Below are positions 8,503 to 17,463 of a stretch of DNA of 64,000 bases, piece after piece (the stretch's first letter is position 1; each line of letters opens with the position of its first letter). The notes beneath the pieces are model-generated. The model worked only from the letters and a program-made list of their open reading frames with translations. It searched no databases and was not told the DNA's origin. The position numbers and the translations under genes are program-made. The DNA is from Trinickia fusca (GTDB taxonomy: Bacteria; Pseudomonadota; Gammaproteobacteria; Burkholderiales; Burkholderiaceae): positions 713,548 to 777,547 of the forward strand of contig NZ_RBZV01000001.1 in the NCBI RefSeq assembly GCF_003628145.1. The letters are read 5' to 3'.

Positions 8503-8913
8503 ATGCAAGTTCAGGACGACGACAAGCCCTACGACGACATCAACATCACGCCGATGCTCGATCTCGCGTACGTGCTGTTGATCATCTTCATCATCATGAC
8601 GACGGCTTCGGTGCAGGGCATCAAAGTGGACCTGCCCAAAGCCAGCTCGTCGACGAGCCTTGCCAAACCGAAGACGAAGGCCATCACGGTGTCGGACTCC
8701 GGGCAGATTTTTCTCGACGCCTATCCGGTGACGATGGACGAACTCGAAAGCCGTCTGCGCTCGGAAAAGGCCAGCAACCCGGACTTTCCGATCGTTCTCA
8801 AGGGCGACGCCGCCGTGCAGTACCAGCGGGTGATGGACGTGCTCGATCTGCTCAGGCGTCTGGACCTCTCGCAGGTCGGGCTCGTGACCGGCAAGGCCAA
8901 GCAGGGCGGCTAG
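8503..8913 (+). CDS. exbD: Biopolymer transporter ExbD
   Basis: 136 residues. A short cytoplasmic N-terminus (INITPMLDLAY) leads into one membrane helix (~18-38, LDLAYVLLIIFIIMTTAS) with the conserved proton-handling Asp at residue 20, then a periplasmic domain (~45-130) with the ExbD pattern (ITVSDSGQIFLDAYPV, IVLKGDAAVQYQRVMDVLDLLR). ExbD works with ExbB and TonB in the inner membrane to convert proton motive force into motion. It starts 26 bases after the ExbB fusion gene and ends 9 bases before tonB, so it is co-transcribed with both. Confidence 0.93.
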   Translation: MQVQDDDKPYDDINITPMLDLAYVLLIIFIIMTTASVQGIKVDLPKASSSTSLAKPKTKAITVSDSGQIFLDAYPVTMDELESRLRSEKASNPDFPIVLKGDAAVQYQRVMDVLDLLRRLDLSQVGLVTGKAKQGG

Positions 8914-8922
8914 GGGCGCGCA

Positions 8923-9621
8923 ATGGAGATGACCTACAACGGGGGACCCTCGCGCAACGGTCGCGGCCGTTACGTCAAGCCGGCCTTGATCGTGCTCGCG
9001 CTCGTGGGCCTCGGTGCCCTGATCTGGCATTTCGCCGGCGAGACCACGGGCGTGAGGCGCGCGGTGGCGCCGCAGGTGACCACCGTCATCCCGTTGCCGC
9101 CGCCACCGCCGCCACCTAAGCAAAAGCCGCCGCCGGAGAAGGTGAAAGAGGAGACCAAAACACCGGTGGACCGGCCGACGATCGCGCCCAAGCCATCGGA
9201 GGCGCCCAAGCCATCGGACAACCAGCCGAAACAGATGACGATGAACGCGCCTGCGCAGGCCGGTGCGGACAGCTTCAACATCGGCGCCGGCGATGGCTCG
9301 GGGATGGTCGGGAGCGGGGGCGGCGGCACGTTCGGCAACGCCACCTATTCGACGTACATGGTCTACGTCTTGCAGCGCGCGATCGAACAGGACCCAGGTG
9401 TGCAGCAGGTCGGCGGGGCTCGCTTTGCGGGCAGCCTGAATTTGTGGATGGAGCCGTCGGGCCGCATCACGAGAGTGGCCATCGTGCAGTCCACCGGCGA
9501 CGCGAAGATCGATGCGGCGGTGGTGGCGGCGATTCAGGCACTGGGCAAGGTCGACGAGCCGCCGCCGCCCGCCACGACGTACCCGGCGCTCGTGAAGCTC
9601 CAGGGGCGCAAGCCGGGTTAG
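8923..9621 (+). CDS. tonB: Energy transducer TonB
   Basis: 232 residues. A membrane anchor at ~20-45 (YVKPALIVLALVGLGALIWHF) is followed by a Pro/Lys-rich spacer (PLPPPPPPPKQKPPPEK) that crosses the periplasm, a Gly-rich linker, and a C-terminal TonB domain (~140-230) with the typical GRITRVAIVQSTGDAKIDAAVVAAIQ motif. TonB transmits force to outer-membrane proteins. The partner protein of this copy is not a conventional TonB-dependent receptor: no plug domain is coded nearby, and the outer-membrane neighbours are a TpsB and a large porin-like protein. That makes the target of the system an open question. Confidence 0.9.
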   Translation: MEMTYNGGPSRNGRGRYVKPALIVLALVGLGALIWHFAGETTGVRRAVAPQVTTVIPLPPPPPPPKQKPPPEKVKEETKTPVDRPTIAPKPSEAPKPSDNQPKQMTMNAPAQAGADSFNIGAGDGSGMVGSGGGGTFGNATYSTYMVYVLQRAIEQDPGVQQVGGARFAGSLNLWMEPSGRITRVAIVQSTGDAKIDAAVVAAIQALGKVDEPPPPATTYPALVKLQGRKPG

Positions 9622-9712
9622 CGCTGCGCGTGACGAAGCCGGTAATGACGACGGGGCACGCCTGTGGATGGGCCGTGCTCTCAGAAGAACAGCAGCTATG
9701 CGGAGAATGTCG

Positions 9713-11527
9713 ATGATTCAAAGGATGCAGCGACGGGGTGGTCGAGGCGGCGAGGAGAGGGCGTCGGTAAGCGGCTCGCGTGTGGGGATGACGGCGTTGC
9801 TGACGCTGGGGATGGTGTGCGCGGCGGGGGCAGCGCACGCGCAGTCGCTCGAAGCGCAAGCGGCGTCAAGCGCGGCGAGCCCGAGCGAGAGCACCGTGAT
9901 CAACCTGATCAATCTGCTCGTCAAGCGCGGCGTGATCACGCAGCAGAGTGCCGACGACCTCATTCACGAAGCGAGAACCGAAGCCGCTCAGGCGAAAGCG
10001 GCGAACGCGGCGCGGCCCGCGGCGGCGGCGGCGATCGTCAATGCACCGACGCAGCCCGGTGACGTGGCCGTGCCCTACGTGCCGCAGGTGGTGCGCGAAC
10101 AGATCCGCGATCAGGTCAAGCAGGAGGTGATCGCGCAGGCCAAGGCCGAGAATTGGGCGCAGCCCAACACCTTTCCCGACTGGGTGTCGCGCATCACGCT
10201 CGACGGCGATTTGCGCGTGCGCGACGAGTACCACTTCTATGGAAGCGGCAATACGAACAACGTCACCAACTTTGCGGCGATCAACCAGGCCGGCGGCTTC
10301 GACGTCAACAACAACACGAATCCGACGCAGCTTCCCACGGTCAATACGCGGGAGAACCGCAACAATCTGGAGCGCTACCGTGCGCGCCTCGGCGTGACGG
10401 CGCTGCTGTCCGAGCAGCTCAAGGCCGGCGTGCAGCTCGCCAGCGGCAACGACAACGGGCCGGTGTCGACCACGTCGACCGCGGGCGGGGGCTTCGCGAA
10501 AAAGAACATCTGGTTGAACAAGGCGTTCTTCGACTATCGCCCGACCACCTGGGCGAACGTGCTGGCGGGCCGCTTCGACAATCCGTTCTTCACCTCCGAT
10601 CTGCTGTTCTCGAGCGATCTGGAGATGGACGGTTTGGCCGCTCGTTTCGCGCGCGCGCTGCCGGCCCATCCCGATGTCACGTTGTTCGGCACGCTGGGCG
10701 TATTCCCGATCCAATACACGGCGGAGAGCTTCCCGTCGAACAGCACGAGCAAAGCCGGCAGCGACACGAAGTGGATGTTCGGCGCGCAAGTCGGGGCCGA
10801 TTGGAAGATCAACAGGCAGAACCGGCTGAAGGGCGCGGTGGCCTACTACGACTTCCAGAACATGCGGGGCACGCTGTCTTCGCCATGTGCGCTTTATCTC
10901 GGCGCGACGAGCTGCAGCACGGACAACGAGGCGCCGGCATTCATGCAGGGCGGCAACACGCTGCTCGCGCTGCGCAACATCGTCGCGAATCCCAATGCCG
11001 GGCCGGGCCTGACGCCGGAGCCGCAACTGTTCGGGCTCGCTTACAACTACCGGTTGCTCGACATCAAGGCTCAGTGGGATACGGTCATCGCGGATCGCTT
11101 GAAGCTGCGGCTCGACGGCGAATACGTGCGCAACCTTGCCTACGACGAGGACAAGGCCTTCAGCGCAGCGTCGCTGCCGGTCAACAACTACGAAACGAGC
11201 AACATCAACGCTACGCGATCCGATTACCGCAGCGGGCCGAACGGGTTCCTTGCGAAGGTGACGGTCGGCGACCCCGAACCGGTCGACAAGGGGCAATGGA
11301 ATTTCTCGGTCGCCTACAAGTATCTGCAGCCAGACGCCACGCTCGATGCGTTCAACGATCCCGATTTCCACCTCGGCGGCACCAATGCGCGAGGCTACGT
11401 CCTCGGTGCGGCCTATGCCGTGGCACGCGACACTTGGGTCTCCGCCCGCTATCTGAGCGCGAAGGAAATCTATGGGCCGCCGGTCTCGATCGACGTGCTC
11501 CAGCTCGAGCTCAACGCGCGGTTCTGA
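9713..11527 (+). CDS. Large putative porin (Porin_5-like) with coiled-coil N-terminus
   Basis: About 604 residues. ATG 9713 is preferred because GGAG lies 8 bases upstream; in-frame ATGs at 9668 and 9698 are weaker. Order: signal peptide (GMTALLTLGMVCAAGAAHAQS), a helical region with LINLLVKRGVITQQSADDLI (~55-75), the sort of periplasmic coiled-coil start seen in the 'putative porin' family, then a beta-barrel (~155-604) with alternating aromatic strands (WVSRITLDGDLRVRDEYHF) and a terminal F (LELNARF). It is predicted to sit in the outer membrane. Its position directly after tonB suggests it is a client or structural partner of the TonB system. Confidence 0.82.
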   Translation: MIQRMQRRGGRGGEERASVSGSRVGMTALLTLGMVCAAGAAHAQSLEAQAASSAASPSESTVINLINLLVKRGVITQQSADDLIHEARTEAAQAKAANAARPAAAAAIVNAPTQPGDVAVPYVPQVVREQIRDQVKQEVIAQAKAENWAQPNTFPDWVSRITLDGDLRVRDEYHFYGSGNTNNVTNFAAINQAGGFDVNNNTNPTQLPTVNTRENRNNLERYRARLGVTALLSEQLKAGVQLASGNDNGPVSTTSTAGGGFAKKNIWLNKAFFDYRPTTWANVLAGRFDNPFFTSDLLFSSDLEMDGLAARFARALPAHPDVTLFGTLGVFPIQYTAESFPSNSTSKAGSDTKWMFGAQVGADWKINRQNRLKGAVAYYDFQNMRGTLSSPCALYLGATSCSTDNEAPAFMQGGNTLLALRNIVANPNAGPGLTPEPQLFGLAYNYRLLDIKAQWDTVIADRLKLRLDGEYVRNLAYDEDKAFSAASLPVNNYETSNINATRSDYRSGPNGFLAKVTVGDPEPVDKGQWNFSVAYKYLQPDATLDAFNDPDFHLGGTNARGYVLGAAYAVARDTWVSARYLSAKEIYGPPVSIDVLQLELNARF

Positions 11528-11539
11528 CGGGAGCCATCC

Positions 11540-12232
11540 ATGAAGAGCGCTCGCTACTCGACAATCTCGCTGGCTCTTGCCGGTGTGCTGCTGGCCGTTG
11601 CCGGCGGTGCTCACGCGCAGAGCATCGAAGACAAGCTGCGCAGTCAGCTGCGCGCGACGGCGCAGCAACTGCGTCAGGCTCAGGACAACCAGGCGCAGCT
11701 TCAGGCAGACAAAGCCGCTGCCGAGGAACAGCGCGACAAGGCGCTCGCACAGCTCAAAGATGCGCAGGCAGCGCTTGCGGCCGCCAAGGGCTCGTCGAGC
11801 GAGCAAGCGGCGGCTCAGCGCGCGCTTGCGCTCGAGAAGTCGGCGCGCGCGCGTGATGCTCAGGCGCTGGCGAAGTACAAGACATCGAACGACGAGTTGA
11901 GCAACACCTCGCGGACACTCGATGCACAGCGTCTGCAACTGCAGAAGGAAGCCAAGCAGCGCGACGCTCAACTGCAAGCGTGCGAGGCCAAGAATGCGGA
12001 GCTGTACCGCGTGGGACACGAGATCCTCGATGCCTACGAGCACGTGGGTCTCGGGTCGATCTTCGCCTCGCGGCAGCCGTTCGCGCGGGCGGCACGCGTG
12101 CAGTACGACCAGATCGCGCAGCGTTATGGCGACGCCCTGTACGCGAACCAGTACGACCCCGCCGCTCGTGCGGCCGCTGCCGCGTCAGGCGTGCCAGCGG
12201 CGGCAGCGTCGGAACCGTCCGCTCTCCATTGA
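11540..12232 (+). CDS. Periplasmic coiled-coil protein of the TonB operon
   Basis: 230 residues. A signal peptide (SLALAGVLLAVAGGAHAQS) is followed by a long, Gln/Ala-rich heptad region (~30-150; QLRATAQQLRQAQDNQAQLQ and onwards) predicted to be a parallel coiled coil. A compact C-terminal part follows (~155-210) with ELYRVGHEILDAYEHVG and FARAARVQYDQIAQRYGD, which looks like the conserved portion. It begins 12 bases after the porin gene, so it is part of the same operon. A scaffold or spacer between inner and outer membrane is a reasonable inference; no enzymatic motif is visible. Such proteins are sometimes mislabelled as DNA-repair proteins because of the coiled coil. Confidence 0.75.
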   Translation: MKSARYSTISLALAGVLLAVAGGAHAQSIEDKLRSQLRATAQQLRQAQDNQAQLQADKAAAEEQRDKALAQLKDAQAALAAAKGSSSEQAAAQRALALEKSARARDAQALAKYKTSNDELSNTSRTLDAQRLQLQKEAKQRDAQLQACEAKNAELYRVGHEILDAYEHVGLGSIFASRQPFARAARVQYDQIAQRYGDALYANQYDPAARAAAAASGVPAAAASEPSALH

Positions 12233-12278
12233 GCGGCGGCGCAACTTAAGAAGCACAACGAAACCCGGGAAGACTGAC

Positions 12279-12785
12279 ATGGTTGAAAACGACACGAATG
12301 CTTTGTCCGAGCAACAAGCCGAGCGCGGTGGGATCGAAGCCGTGAGCATCGATCAGGTTGCGGAGATTTTTCGGGCAGCGGGCTATCGCGTGACGCCGGC
12401 CGAACAAAACGGTATGGTGCAGCTCATGAGCGCGAGCCAGGGCGTCGGGTTCGCCATCCGCTTCGGCAATGTCGCGCCTGCGGTCGCCGGCCAGGATGTA
12501 CCGGCTTCGGCCGAGTCCGTTCGATACCTGGACTACACGCTCAGCTGCGTGTTGCAGGTGCAGGGCGAATTGCCGGCGGAGCTGGTGTCCAGCTGGAATC
12601 GAACGAAGCGGTTCGCGCGGCTGGCGACGCATGGCGCGTTTCTCGCGCTGGAGTGGGATGTTCTCGTGGCGGGGGGCGTCAGCGAGCGTCATGTTCACGC
12701 GACGATCGAGTTGTGGGACCGGTTGATCCAGGAGTTGCTGCTGCACTTGCGTAACCGGCCGGCGATGGCCGCACAGGAGCAATAA
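12279..12785 (+). CDS. YbjN-domain-like cytoplasmic protein
   Basis: 168 residues from ATG 12279. No signal peptide. The middle (residues ~22-150) follows the YbjN / type III-chaperone-like fold: VDQVAEIFRAAGYRV-type helix, then beta strands (GMVQLMSASQGVGFAIRFG; YLDYTLSCVLQV) and a helix with LVSSWNRTKRFARLA, a segment typical of YbjN proteins (WN...RFA). YbjN-like proteins often act as chaperones or modulators. Being the only cytosolic member of an envelope operon, it could assist assembly or regulate the machine; this is inference. Its stop codon overlaps the next start by one base (TAATG). Confidence 0.65.
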   Translation: MVENDTNALSEQQAERGGIEAVSIDQVAEIFRAAGYRVTPAEQNGMVQLMSASQGVGFAIRFGNVAPAVAGQDVPASAESVRYLDYTLSCVLQVQGELPAELVSSWNRTKRFARLATHGAFLALEWDVLVAGGVSERHVHATIELWDRLIQELLLHLRNRPAMAAQEQ

Positions 12786-13153
12786 TGAACAGACTGGCAA
12801 TGACGGCAGGAAGTCTTCTGTTGAGCATGCCGCTTATCGTAGTCGCGGCGGACGATGTCGCCGCCAGCCGTGCCGCCGCGCAAGCGAGCCCGGCGACCAA
12901 ACCGGTATGTGTCGACGCCGAGGTGGATGGGCAGCGCGCCCTGTCGTACGACTGCCTCAGTGCGCAGCTCAAGCCGAAGGCGGAGCCGCAGGGGAGTGCA
13001 TCGCAGACAGCGGCCGAATCGCAGGCGAAGGGGCCGTCGAATCGGGTCGGCACATTCAACGCGTCGGCGGAGCATAACCGCTTCGGCACCAACTGGGGCA
13101 AGTCGGTCACGCCGCAGCGTCCGGCACCGCCCGTGGCCGTGCCGCCCCGATGA
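12785..13153 (+). CDS. Small exported protein of unknown function
   Basis: 122 residues, beginning inside the preceding stop (TAATG overlap), so translation is probably coupled. A signal peptide (MTAGSLLLSMPLIVVAA) is followed by a low-complexity mature part rich in Ala, Pro, Gln and Lys. It holds two cysteines close to the mature N-terminus (VCVDAEVDG and YDCLSAQL) that could form a disulphide, and a C-terminal RPAPPVAVPPR tail. Not recognised. The position argues for a periplasmic accessory of the TonB operon. Confidence 0.6.
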   Translation: MNRLAMTAGSLLLSMPLIVVAADDVAASRAAAQASPATKPVCVDAEVDGQRALSYDCLSAQLKPKAEPQGSASQTAAESQAKGPSNRVGTFNASAEHNRFGTNWGKSVTPQRPAPPVAVPPR

Positions 13154-13201
13154 CGGCTCACGCACCACGCTGGCACTGATCGACGCAGGGAGAAGGTGAA
13201 C

Positions 13202-13702
13202 ATGACATCGAACGAGCGGACGTGGACGACCCGCCTGCGCCGCGTGGCAGGCATGGCGCGCAATCATCGGTTCGGGCCGTTTGGCGCGATCGCGGCGCTC
13301 GCTTGTGCAGGCGTGCTCTCGTGGTCCGTGCCCGCTGCGTCGCAGACGCTGGACGTTCCTCAGCCGTGGATCAAGTATGCCCAACTCGTGGGACGGCAAT
13401 TTCAGGGATGGCTCGAGCAAGATAACGATTCGACGAAGCAGTTGCATCGGTATATCGACGAGCGGCTCCAGAATGCCGACGCGTATGCGCTGCCGCCCAC
13501 GATTGCGATTCGAGCGTGGATCGGTGCGGATGGGACGGTGACGAAGGTCGAATTCGACTCGCTCGGCGATGAGAGCGCCGATGCCAGCCTCAGGAAATTG
13601 CTGACCGGACACGCGCTCCCGGAGCGGCCGCCGGCCGATATGCTGCAGCCGTTGCACGTACGCGTGGGGGTGGTCCCCAATCCCCAAGCGCAGGGCAGTT
13701 GA
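13202..13702 (+). CDS. Exported or membrane-anchored protein with a TonB C-terminal-like domain
   Basis: About 166 residues. ATG 13202 follows GGGAGAAGG; a GTG at 13196 is also in frame. A hydrophobic segment (~24-45; FGAIAALACAGVLSWSVPAASQ) acts as signal peptide or anchor. Residues ~80-160 resemble the TonB-C/TolA fold: TIAIRAWIGADGTVTKVEFD is the usual 'G.v..v.v' hairpin, then DASLRKLLTG and a final strand LHVRVGV. It lacks the Pro-rich spacer of a full TonB. As last gene of the operon it may be a second, short force-transducing or competing domain. It follows the small exported protein after 49 bases. Confidence 0.68.
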   Translation: MTSNERTWTTRLRRVAGMARNHRFGPFGAIAALACAGVLSWSVPAASQTLDVPQPWIKYAQLVGRQFQGWLEQDNDSTKQLHRYIDERLQNADAYALPPTIAIRAWIGADGTVTKVEFDSLGDESADASLRKLLTGHALPERPPADMLQPLHVRVGVVPNPQAQGS

Positions 13703-13771
13703 GTCCTATCGGCTACGGCCATCGCCACCGCTGAGTACAATAGGGCATCCAATCCAAAAGACGGGATCGCC

Positions 13772-15208
13772 ATGAAAACATATGAACACCACTATATCGG
13801 CGGCAAGTGGCTGAAGCCGGCTGGCACCGGCACGATCGACGTGATCGATTCAGGCACCGAGGAGGTCATCGGGCGCATTCCCGAAGGCACCGCAGCCGAT
13901 GCGCAAGCCGCCGTCGAGGCAGCGAAGCTCGCGTTCGAGGGCTGGGCCGCGACGAAACCGGAGGAGCGCGCCGACTACCTGCAAAAGATCGCCGTCAACC
14001 TCAAGTCGCGCATCGACGAACTCGCGCCGCTGATCAGCGGCGAAGTCGGCATGCCGCTGAAGCTCTCGCGTGCGATTCAAGTCGGCAGCCCCGTCTACAA
14101 CTGGAATGCTTACGCGAAGCTGGCCCGCGAATTCCCGTTCGACGAACAGCTGGGCAATTCGCGCGTCGTGCGCGAGCCCGTCGGCGTGGTGGCGGCCATT
14201 ACGCCGTGGAACTATCCGCTGAACCAGATCACGCTGAAAGTGGCGGCTGCGCTCGCGGCGGGCTGCACGATCGTGCTCAAGCCCTCCGAAGTCGCGCCGC
14301 TCAATGCCTTCATCCTCGCCGAAGCGATTCACGACGCCGGGCTGCCCGCCGGCGTCTTCAATCTCGTGAGCGGTTATGGGCCCGTCGTCGGTGAAGTCCT
14401 CGCGAGCCATCCGTCCGTCGATATGGTGTCGTTCACGGGCTCGACGCGCGCGGGCAAGCGCGTGGCCGAACTGGCGGCGGCGTCGGTCAAGCGCGTCGCG
14501 CTCGAGCTTGGCGGCAAGTCGGCTTCGGTCATTCTCGACGACGCCGATTTCGCGACGGCCGTCAAAACGACGGTCGGCGCCTGCTATCTGAACTCGGGGC
14601 AGACCTGTTCGGCGCATACGCGCATGCTCGTGCCCGAGTCTCGCTATGAAGAGGCGCGCGCGCTCGCGAAGGAGGCCGCCGAAGCCTACGTGGCCGGCGA
14701 CCCGCGCGACGATGCGACGCGCCTTGGACCGTTGGCCTCGGCCGTGCAACGCGATCGTGTGCTCGGCTACATCGAGCGTGGCATCGCCGAAGGGGCCGAA
14801 CTCGTCACGGGCGGCCCTGGCATGCCGCAAGGGCTCACGAAGGGCTTCTTCGTCAAGCCGACCGTGTTCGGCCGCGTGCCGCCGCAGTCGACGATCGCGC
14901 AAGAGGAAATCTTCGGCCCGGTGCTGTCGATCATCACCTACACGGATGAGGAAGAAGCGATTCGCATTGCGAACGATTCGATCTACGGCCTGGGCGGAGC
15001 GGTGTGGGGCGGCGACGATGAGCGTGCGACGCGTGTCGCGCGACGCATCCGCACAGGGCAGATCGACATCAACGGTGGCACCTGGAACATGGAAGCGCCG
15101 TTCGGCGGCTTCAAGCAATCGGGCTACGGACGCGAGAACGGCAAGTACGGTCTCGAAGAGTATCTCGAGTACAAGTCGCTGCAGTTCAAGATGCCGAAGG
15201 GGGCATGA
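13772..15208 (+). CDS. NAD(P)-dependent aldehyde dehydrogenase family protein
   Basis: 478 residues, full length for the ALDH superfamily. It oxidises an aldehyde to the acid through a thioester. The cofactor motif TPWNYPLNQ is at about 148, general base Glu at about residue 245 in LELGGKSA, and the nucleophilic Cys at about 279 in [11 protein letters not shown]. The C-terminal motif EEIFGPVLS is present. The sequence resembles the broad 'aldehyde dehydrogenase family' branch that includes betaine- and vanillin-type enzymes; the substrate cannot be read from the sequence. It stands alone, with about 70 bases to the TonB operon end and 260 to the next gene. Confidence 0.93.
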   Translation: MKTYEHHYIGGKWLKPAGTGTIDVIDSGTEEVIGRIPEGTAADAQAAVEAAKLAFEGWAATKPEERADYLQKIAVNLKSRIDELAPLISGEVGMPLKLSRAIQVGSPVYNWNAYAKLAREFPFDEQLGNSRVVREPVGVVAAITPWNYPLNQITLKVAAALAAGCTIVLKPSEVAPLNAFILAEAIHDAGLPAGVFNLVSGYGPVVGEVLASHPSVDMVSFTGSTRAGKRVAELAAASVKRVALELGGKSASVILDDADFATAVKTTVGACYLNSGQTCSAHTRMLVPESRYEEARALAKEAAEAYVAGDPRDDATRLGPLASAVQRDRVLGYIERGIAEGAELVTGGPGMPQGLTKGFFVKPTVFGRVPPQSTIAQEEIFGPVLSIITYTDEEEAIRIANDSIYGLGGAVWGGDDERATRVARRIRTGQIDINGGTWNMEAPFGGFKQSGYGRENGKYGLEEYLEYKSLQFKMPKGA

Positions 15209-15468
15209 GACTGACGTGAGCGAAGCACCGGTGTTCGCCGGCTGCTGTTGGCTTTGGCTCCACCGTTGCGCGGCGCTTGCCTTTTCGGGCATGCGCCGCG
15301 TGGCGTTTTAGCGCGCGTCGAACGATTTCTGTCTTGGCGGCGCACCCATGACCCAGATCAACGAACCGCCGATCGGCGGCGCCCGCGACGGCCTTCGTTG
15401 ATCCTCGGCAATGCATGCCTTTGCCCGATGCGCGAGCATCACCGCTTTGGTCTCGGGGCACGCGCATC

Positions 15469-16659
15469 ATGTTTCCTTCTCATCCGTTCGCACCACTCAC
15501 GATTCGCGGTCGCTCGCTGTTGCCGATCGTGCAAGGCGGCATGGGCGTCGGCATTTCCGCGCATCGGCTCGCCGGCAGCGTCGCCCGCGAAGGTGCGCTG
15601 GGCACGATCGCCAGCATCGATCTGCGTCACCATCACGCCGACCTGATCGCGTGCTGCGAGGCCAACCCCGATCGCGCCACGCTCGAGCAAGCCAATCTCG
15701 ATGCGCTCGCCCGCGAGATCGAGGCCGCGCGGCAGGTGTCGCAAGGGCGCGGCATGATCGCGGTCAACGTGATGAAGGCCGTCAGTGCGCATGCCGATTA
15801 CGTGCGCGTCGCCTGCGAGCAAGGTGCCGACGCGATCGTGATGGGGGCTGGGTTGCCGCTCGATCTGCCTGACCTGACTCAAGGCTATGACATCGCGCTG
15901 ATCCCGATTCTTTCCGATGCGCGCGGCGTCGCGCTCGTGCTCAAGAAGTGGGCCAGGAAAGGGCGCCTGCCCGACGCGATCGTCATCGAACATCCCGCAC
16001 ACGCCGGCGGGCACCTGGGTGTCACGAATCTCGATGACATGCAAGATCCGCGCTTTGCGTTCGAGCGCATCTTTGCCGACCTCGAGCTCGTGTTCGAGCA
16101 ACTCGGCATCTCGCGCGCGGCCGTACCGCTCATTGTGGCGGGCGGTATCGACGGTCACGACGCCGTGGCCCGGTGGCTCAAGGCCGGTGCCGACGGTGTG
16201 CAGGTCGGCACGGCGTTCGCGGTGACCGAGGAGGGCGACGCGCATCCGAACTTCAAGCGCGTGTTGCTCGATGCGAGGCCTGAGGACATTGTCGAGTTCA
16301 TCAGCGTGACGGGACTGCCCGCGCGGGCAGTCAAGACGCCGTGGCTCACGCGCTACCTGCGCAACGAATCGCGCATCCGCACGAAGATCGGCTGCCGCCG
16401 GCATGCGTGCCCGACGGCCCTCGAATGTCTGTATGCGTGCGGACTGCGTGATGGCATCGAGCAGTTCGGCCACTTCTGCATCGACACGCGGCTCAGCGCG
16501 GCCTTGCGCGGCGACGTCGCGAACGGCCTGTTCTTCCGAGGCAAGGAAGCGCTGCCGTTCGGCAACGAGATGCGCAGCGTGCGCGACTTGCTCGAGCTGC
16601 TGCTGACCGGCGTGGCGCGACCTGCTGTCGCATGCCGCTCCGCATATGCACTGACTTGA
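15469..16659 (+). CDS. Nitronate monooxygenase / 2-nitropropane dioxygenase family flavoprotein
   Basis: 396 residues from ATG 15469. FMN-binding TIM barrel: N-terminal PIVQGGMGVGIS, the phosphate-binding AGGHLGV with the usual HPAHAGG sequence, PLIVAGGI and GADGVQVGTAF. These enzymes oxidise toxic nitronates such as propionate-3-nitronate. The C-terminus (~300-370) has a cysteine-containing extension (GCRRHACPTALECLYACG) found in a subset of larger family members. It is a single-gene unit, followed 70 bases later by ompW across a long perfect hairpin. Confidence 0.88.
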   Translation: MFPSHPFAPLTIRGRSLLPIVQGGMGVGISAHRLAGSVAREGALGTIASIDLRHHHADLIACCEANPDRATLEQANLDALAREIEAARQVSQGRGMIAVNVMKAVSAHADYVRVACEQGADAIVMGAGLPLDLPDLTQGYDIALIPILSDARGVALVLKKWARKGRLPDAIVIEHPAHAGGHLGVTNLDDMQDPRFAFERIFADLELVFEQLGISRAAVPLIVAGGIDGHDAVARWLKAGADGVQVGTAFAVTEEGDAHPNFKRVLLDARPEDIVEFISVTGLPARAVKTPWLTRYLRNESRIRTKIGCRRHACPTALECLYACGLRDGIEQFGHFCIDTRLSAALRGDVANGLFFRGKEALPFGNEMRSVRDLLELLLTGVARPAVACRSAYALT

Positions 16660-16676
16660 CTGCGGTCAAGCCCCGG

Positions 16677-16713
16677 GTTGTAAAGCCCCTAAAAAATATA
16701 GGGGCTTTACAAC
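16677..16713. promoter_or_regulatory. Perfect 15-bp stem, 7-base loop dyad just upstream of ompW
   Basis: The arms GTTGTAAAGCCCCTA and TAGGGGCTTTACAAC pair without mismatch around a loop AAAAATA. It ends 16 bases before the ompW start. There is no T-run after either arm, so it is a poor intrinsic terminator in both directions. It may be an operator, an mRNA leader hairpin next to the ribosome-binding site, or a terminator of an unusual kind for the upstream flavoprotein gene. Confidence 0.7.
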
Positions 16714-16729
16714 GACCGGAACAAACAAC

Positions 16730-17407
16730 ATGAACAAACGCATCACGACGCTGACCGCAGCGGTTTGTCTTTTGAGCGCGCTTGGCGCGGCGTCAGGGGC
16801 CCAGGCGGCCGATAGCACGAGTATGACTGCAGCCGTCACACCGGCCGATGCCGCGAGCGGCGCCATTCATGCGGGCGACTGGCTCGTGCGGCTGCGCGCG
16901 ATCAGCATCGAGCCGCTTGCACGCACGGACAACACGCTGCCGGCGTTGAACGTCGGCGTCAACAATGCGCTCGTGCCCGAGCTCGACTTCACGTACATGA
17001 TTCGCGACAACGTCGGCGTCGAGCTGATTCTGGGTACGTCGCGCCATCAGGTGACGTCAAGCCTCGGCAAGCTGGGCGGCATCGGGGTCCTACCGCCGAC
17101 GCTGCTGCTGCAGTACCACTTCAATCATGCGGGCCGCATTCGTCCTTACGTCGGTGCCGGGCTCAACTACACGCTCTTCTACAACAACGGCCTGCACGCC
17201 GGTAACCAGCCGATCGCGACCGACAACCACAGCTTCGGCCCGGCACTGCAAGCAGGCGTCGACGTTCAAGTCGCGAAGAACCTGTTCGTGAACGCGGACA
17301 TCAAGAAGATCTGGATGAAAACGGGGACGTCGCTGAACGGGACTTCGCTCGGCACGCTGCACATCGATCCGCTGGTCGTCGGCGTGGGCGTTGGGATGAA
17401 GTTCTGA
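16730..17407 (+). CDS. ompW: OmpW family outer-membrane protein
   Basis: 225 residues. A signal peptide (LTAAVCLLSALGAASGAQA) is followed by an eight-strand barrel typical of OmpW. Family signatures: HAGDWLVRLRAI near the mature start, YMIRDNVGVELILG, PTLLLQYHFN followed by RIRPYVGAGLNYT, and the terminal VGVGVGMKF with C-terminal Phe. OmpW forms a narrow hydrophobic channel in the outer membrane and in many bacteria responds to stress, oxygen and iron conditions. It is monocistronic, with a strong terminator at 17464-17500 and a long dyad in front of the start. Confidence 0.95.
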   Translation: MNKRITTLTAAVCLLSALGAASGAQAADSTSMTAAVTPADAASGAIHAGDWLVRLRAISIEPLARTDNTLPALNVGVNNALVPELDFTYMIRDNVGVELILGTSRHQVTSSLGKLGGIGVLPPTLLLQYHFNHAGRIRPYVGAGLNYTLFYNNGLHAGNQPIATDNHSFGPALQAGVDVQVAKNLFVNADIKKIWMKTGTSLNGTSLGTLHIDPLVVGVGVGMKF

Positions 17408-17463
17408 GCATGAGGGACTGAACCCGAGCTGCCGTGGACTTGATCGCCGCGGCAGACGGGGAC

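Noticed and set aside
9866..12043. 725-codon minus-strand frame over the porin and coiled-coil genes
   Set aside because: Shadow frame; Arg/Val/Leu-rich without motifs, both plus-strand genes are well supported.
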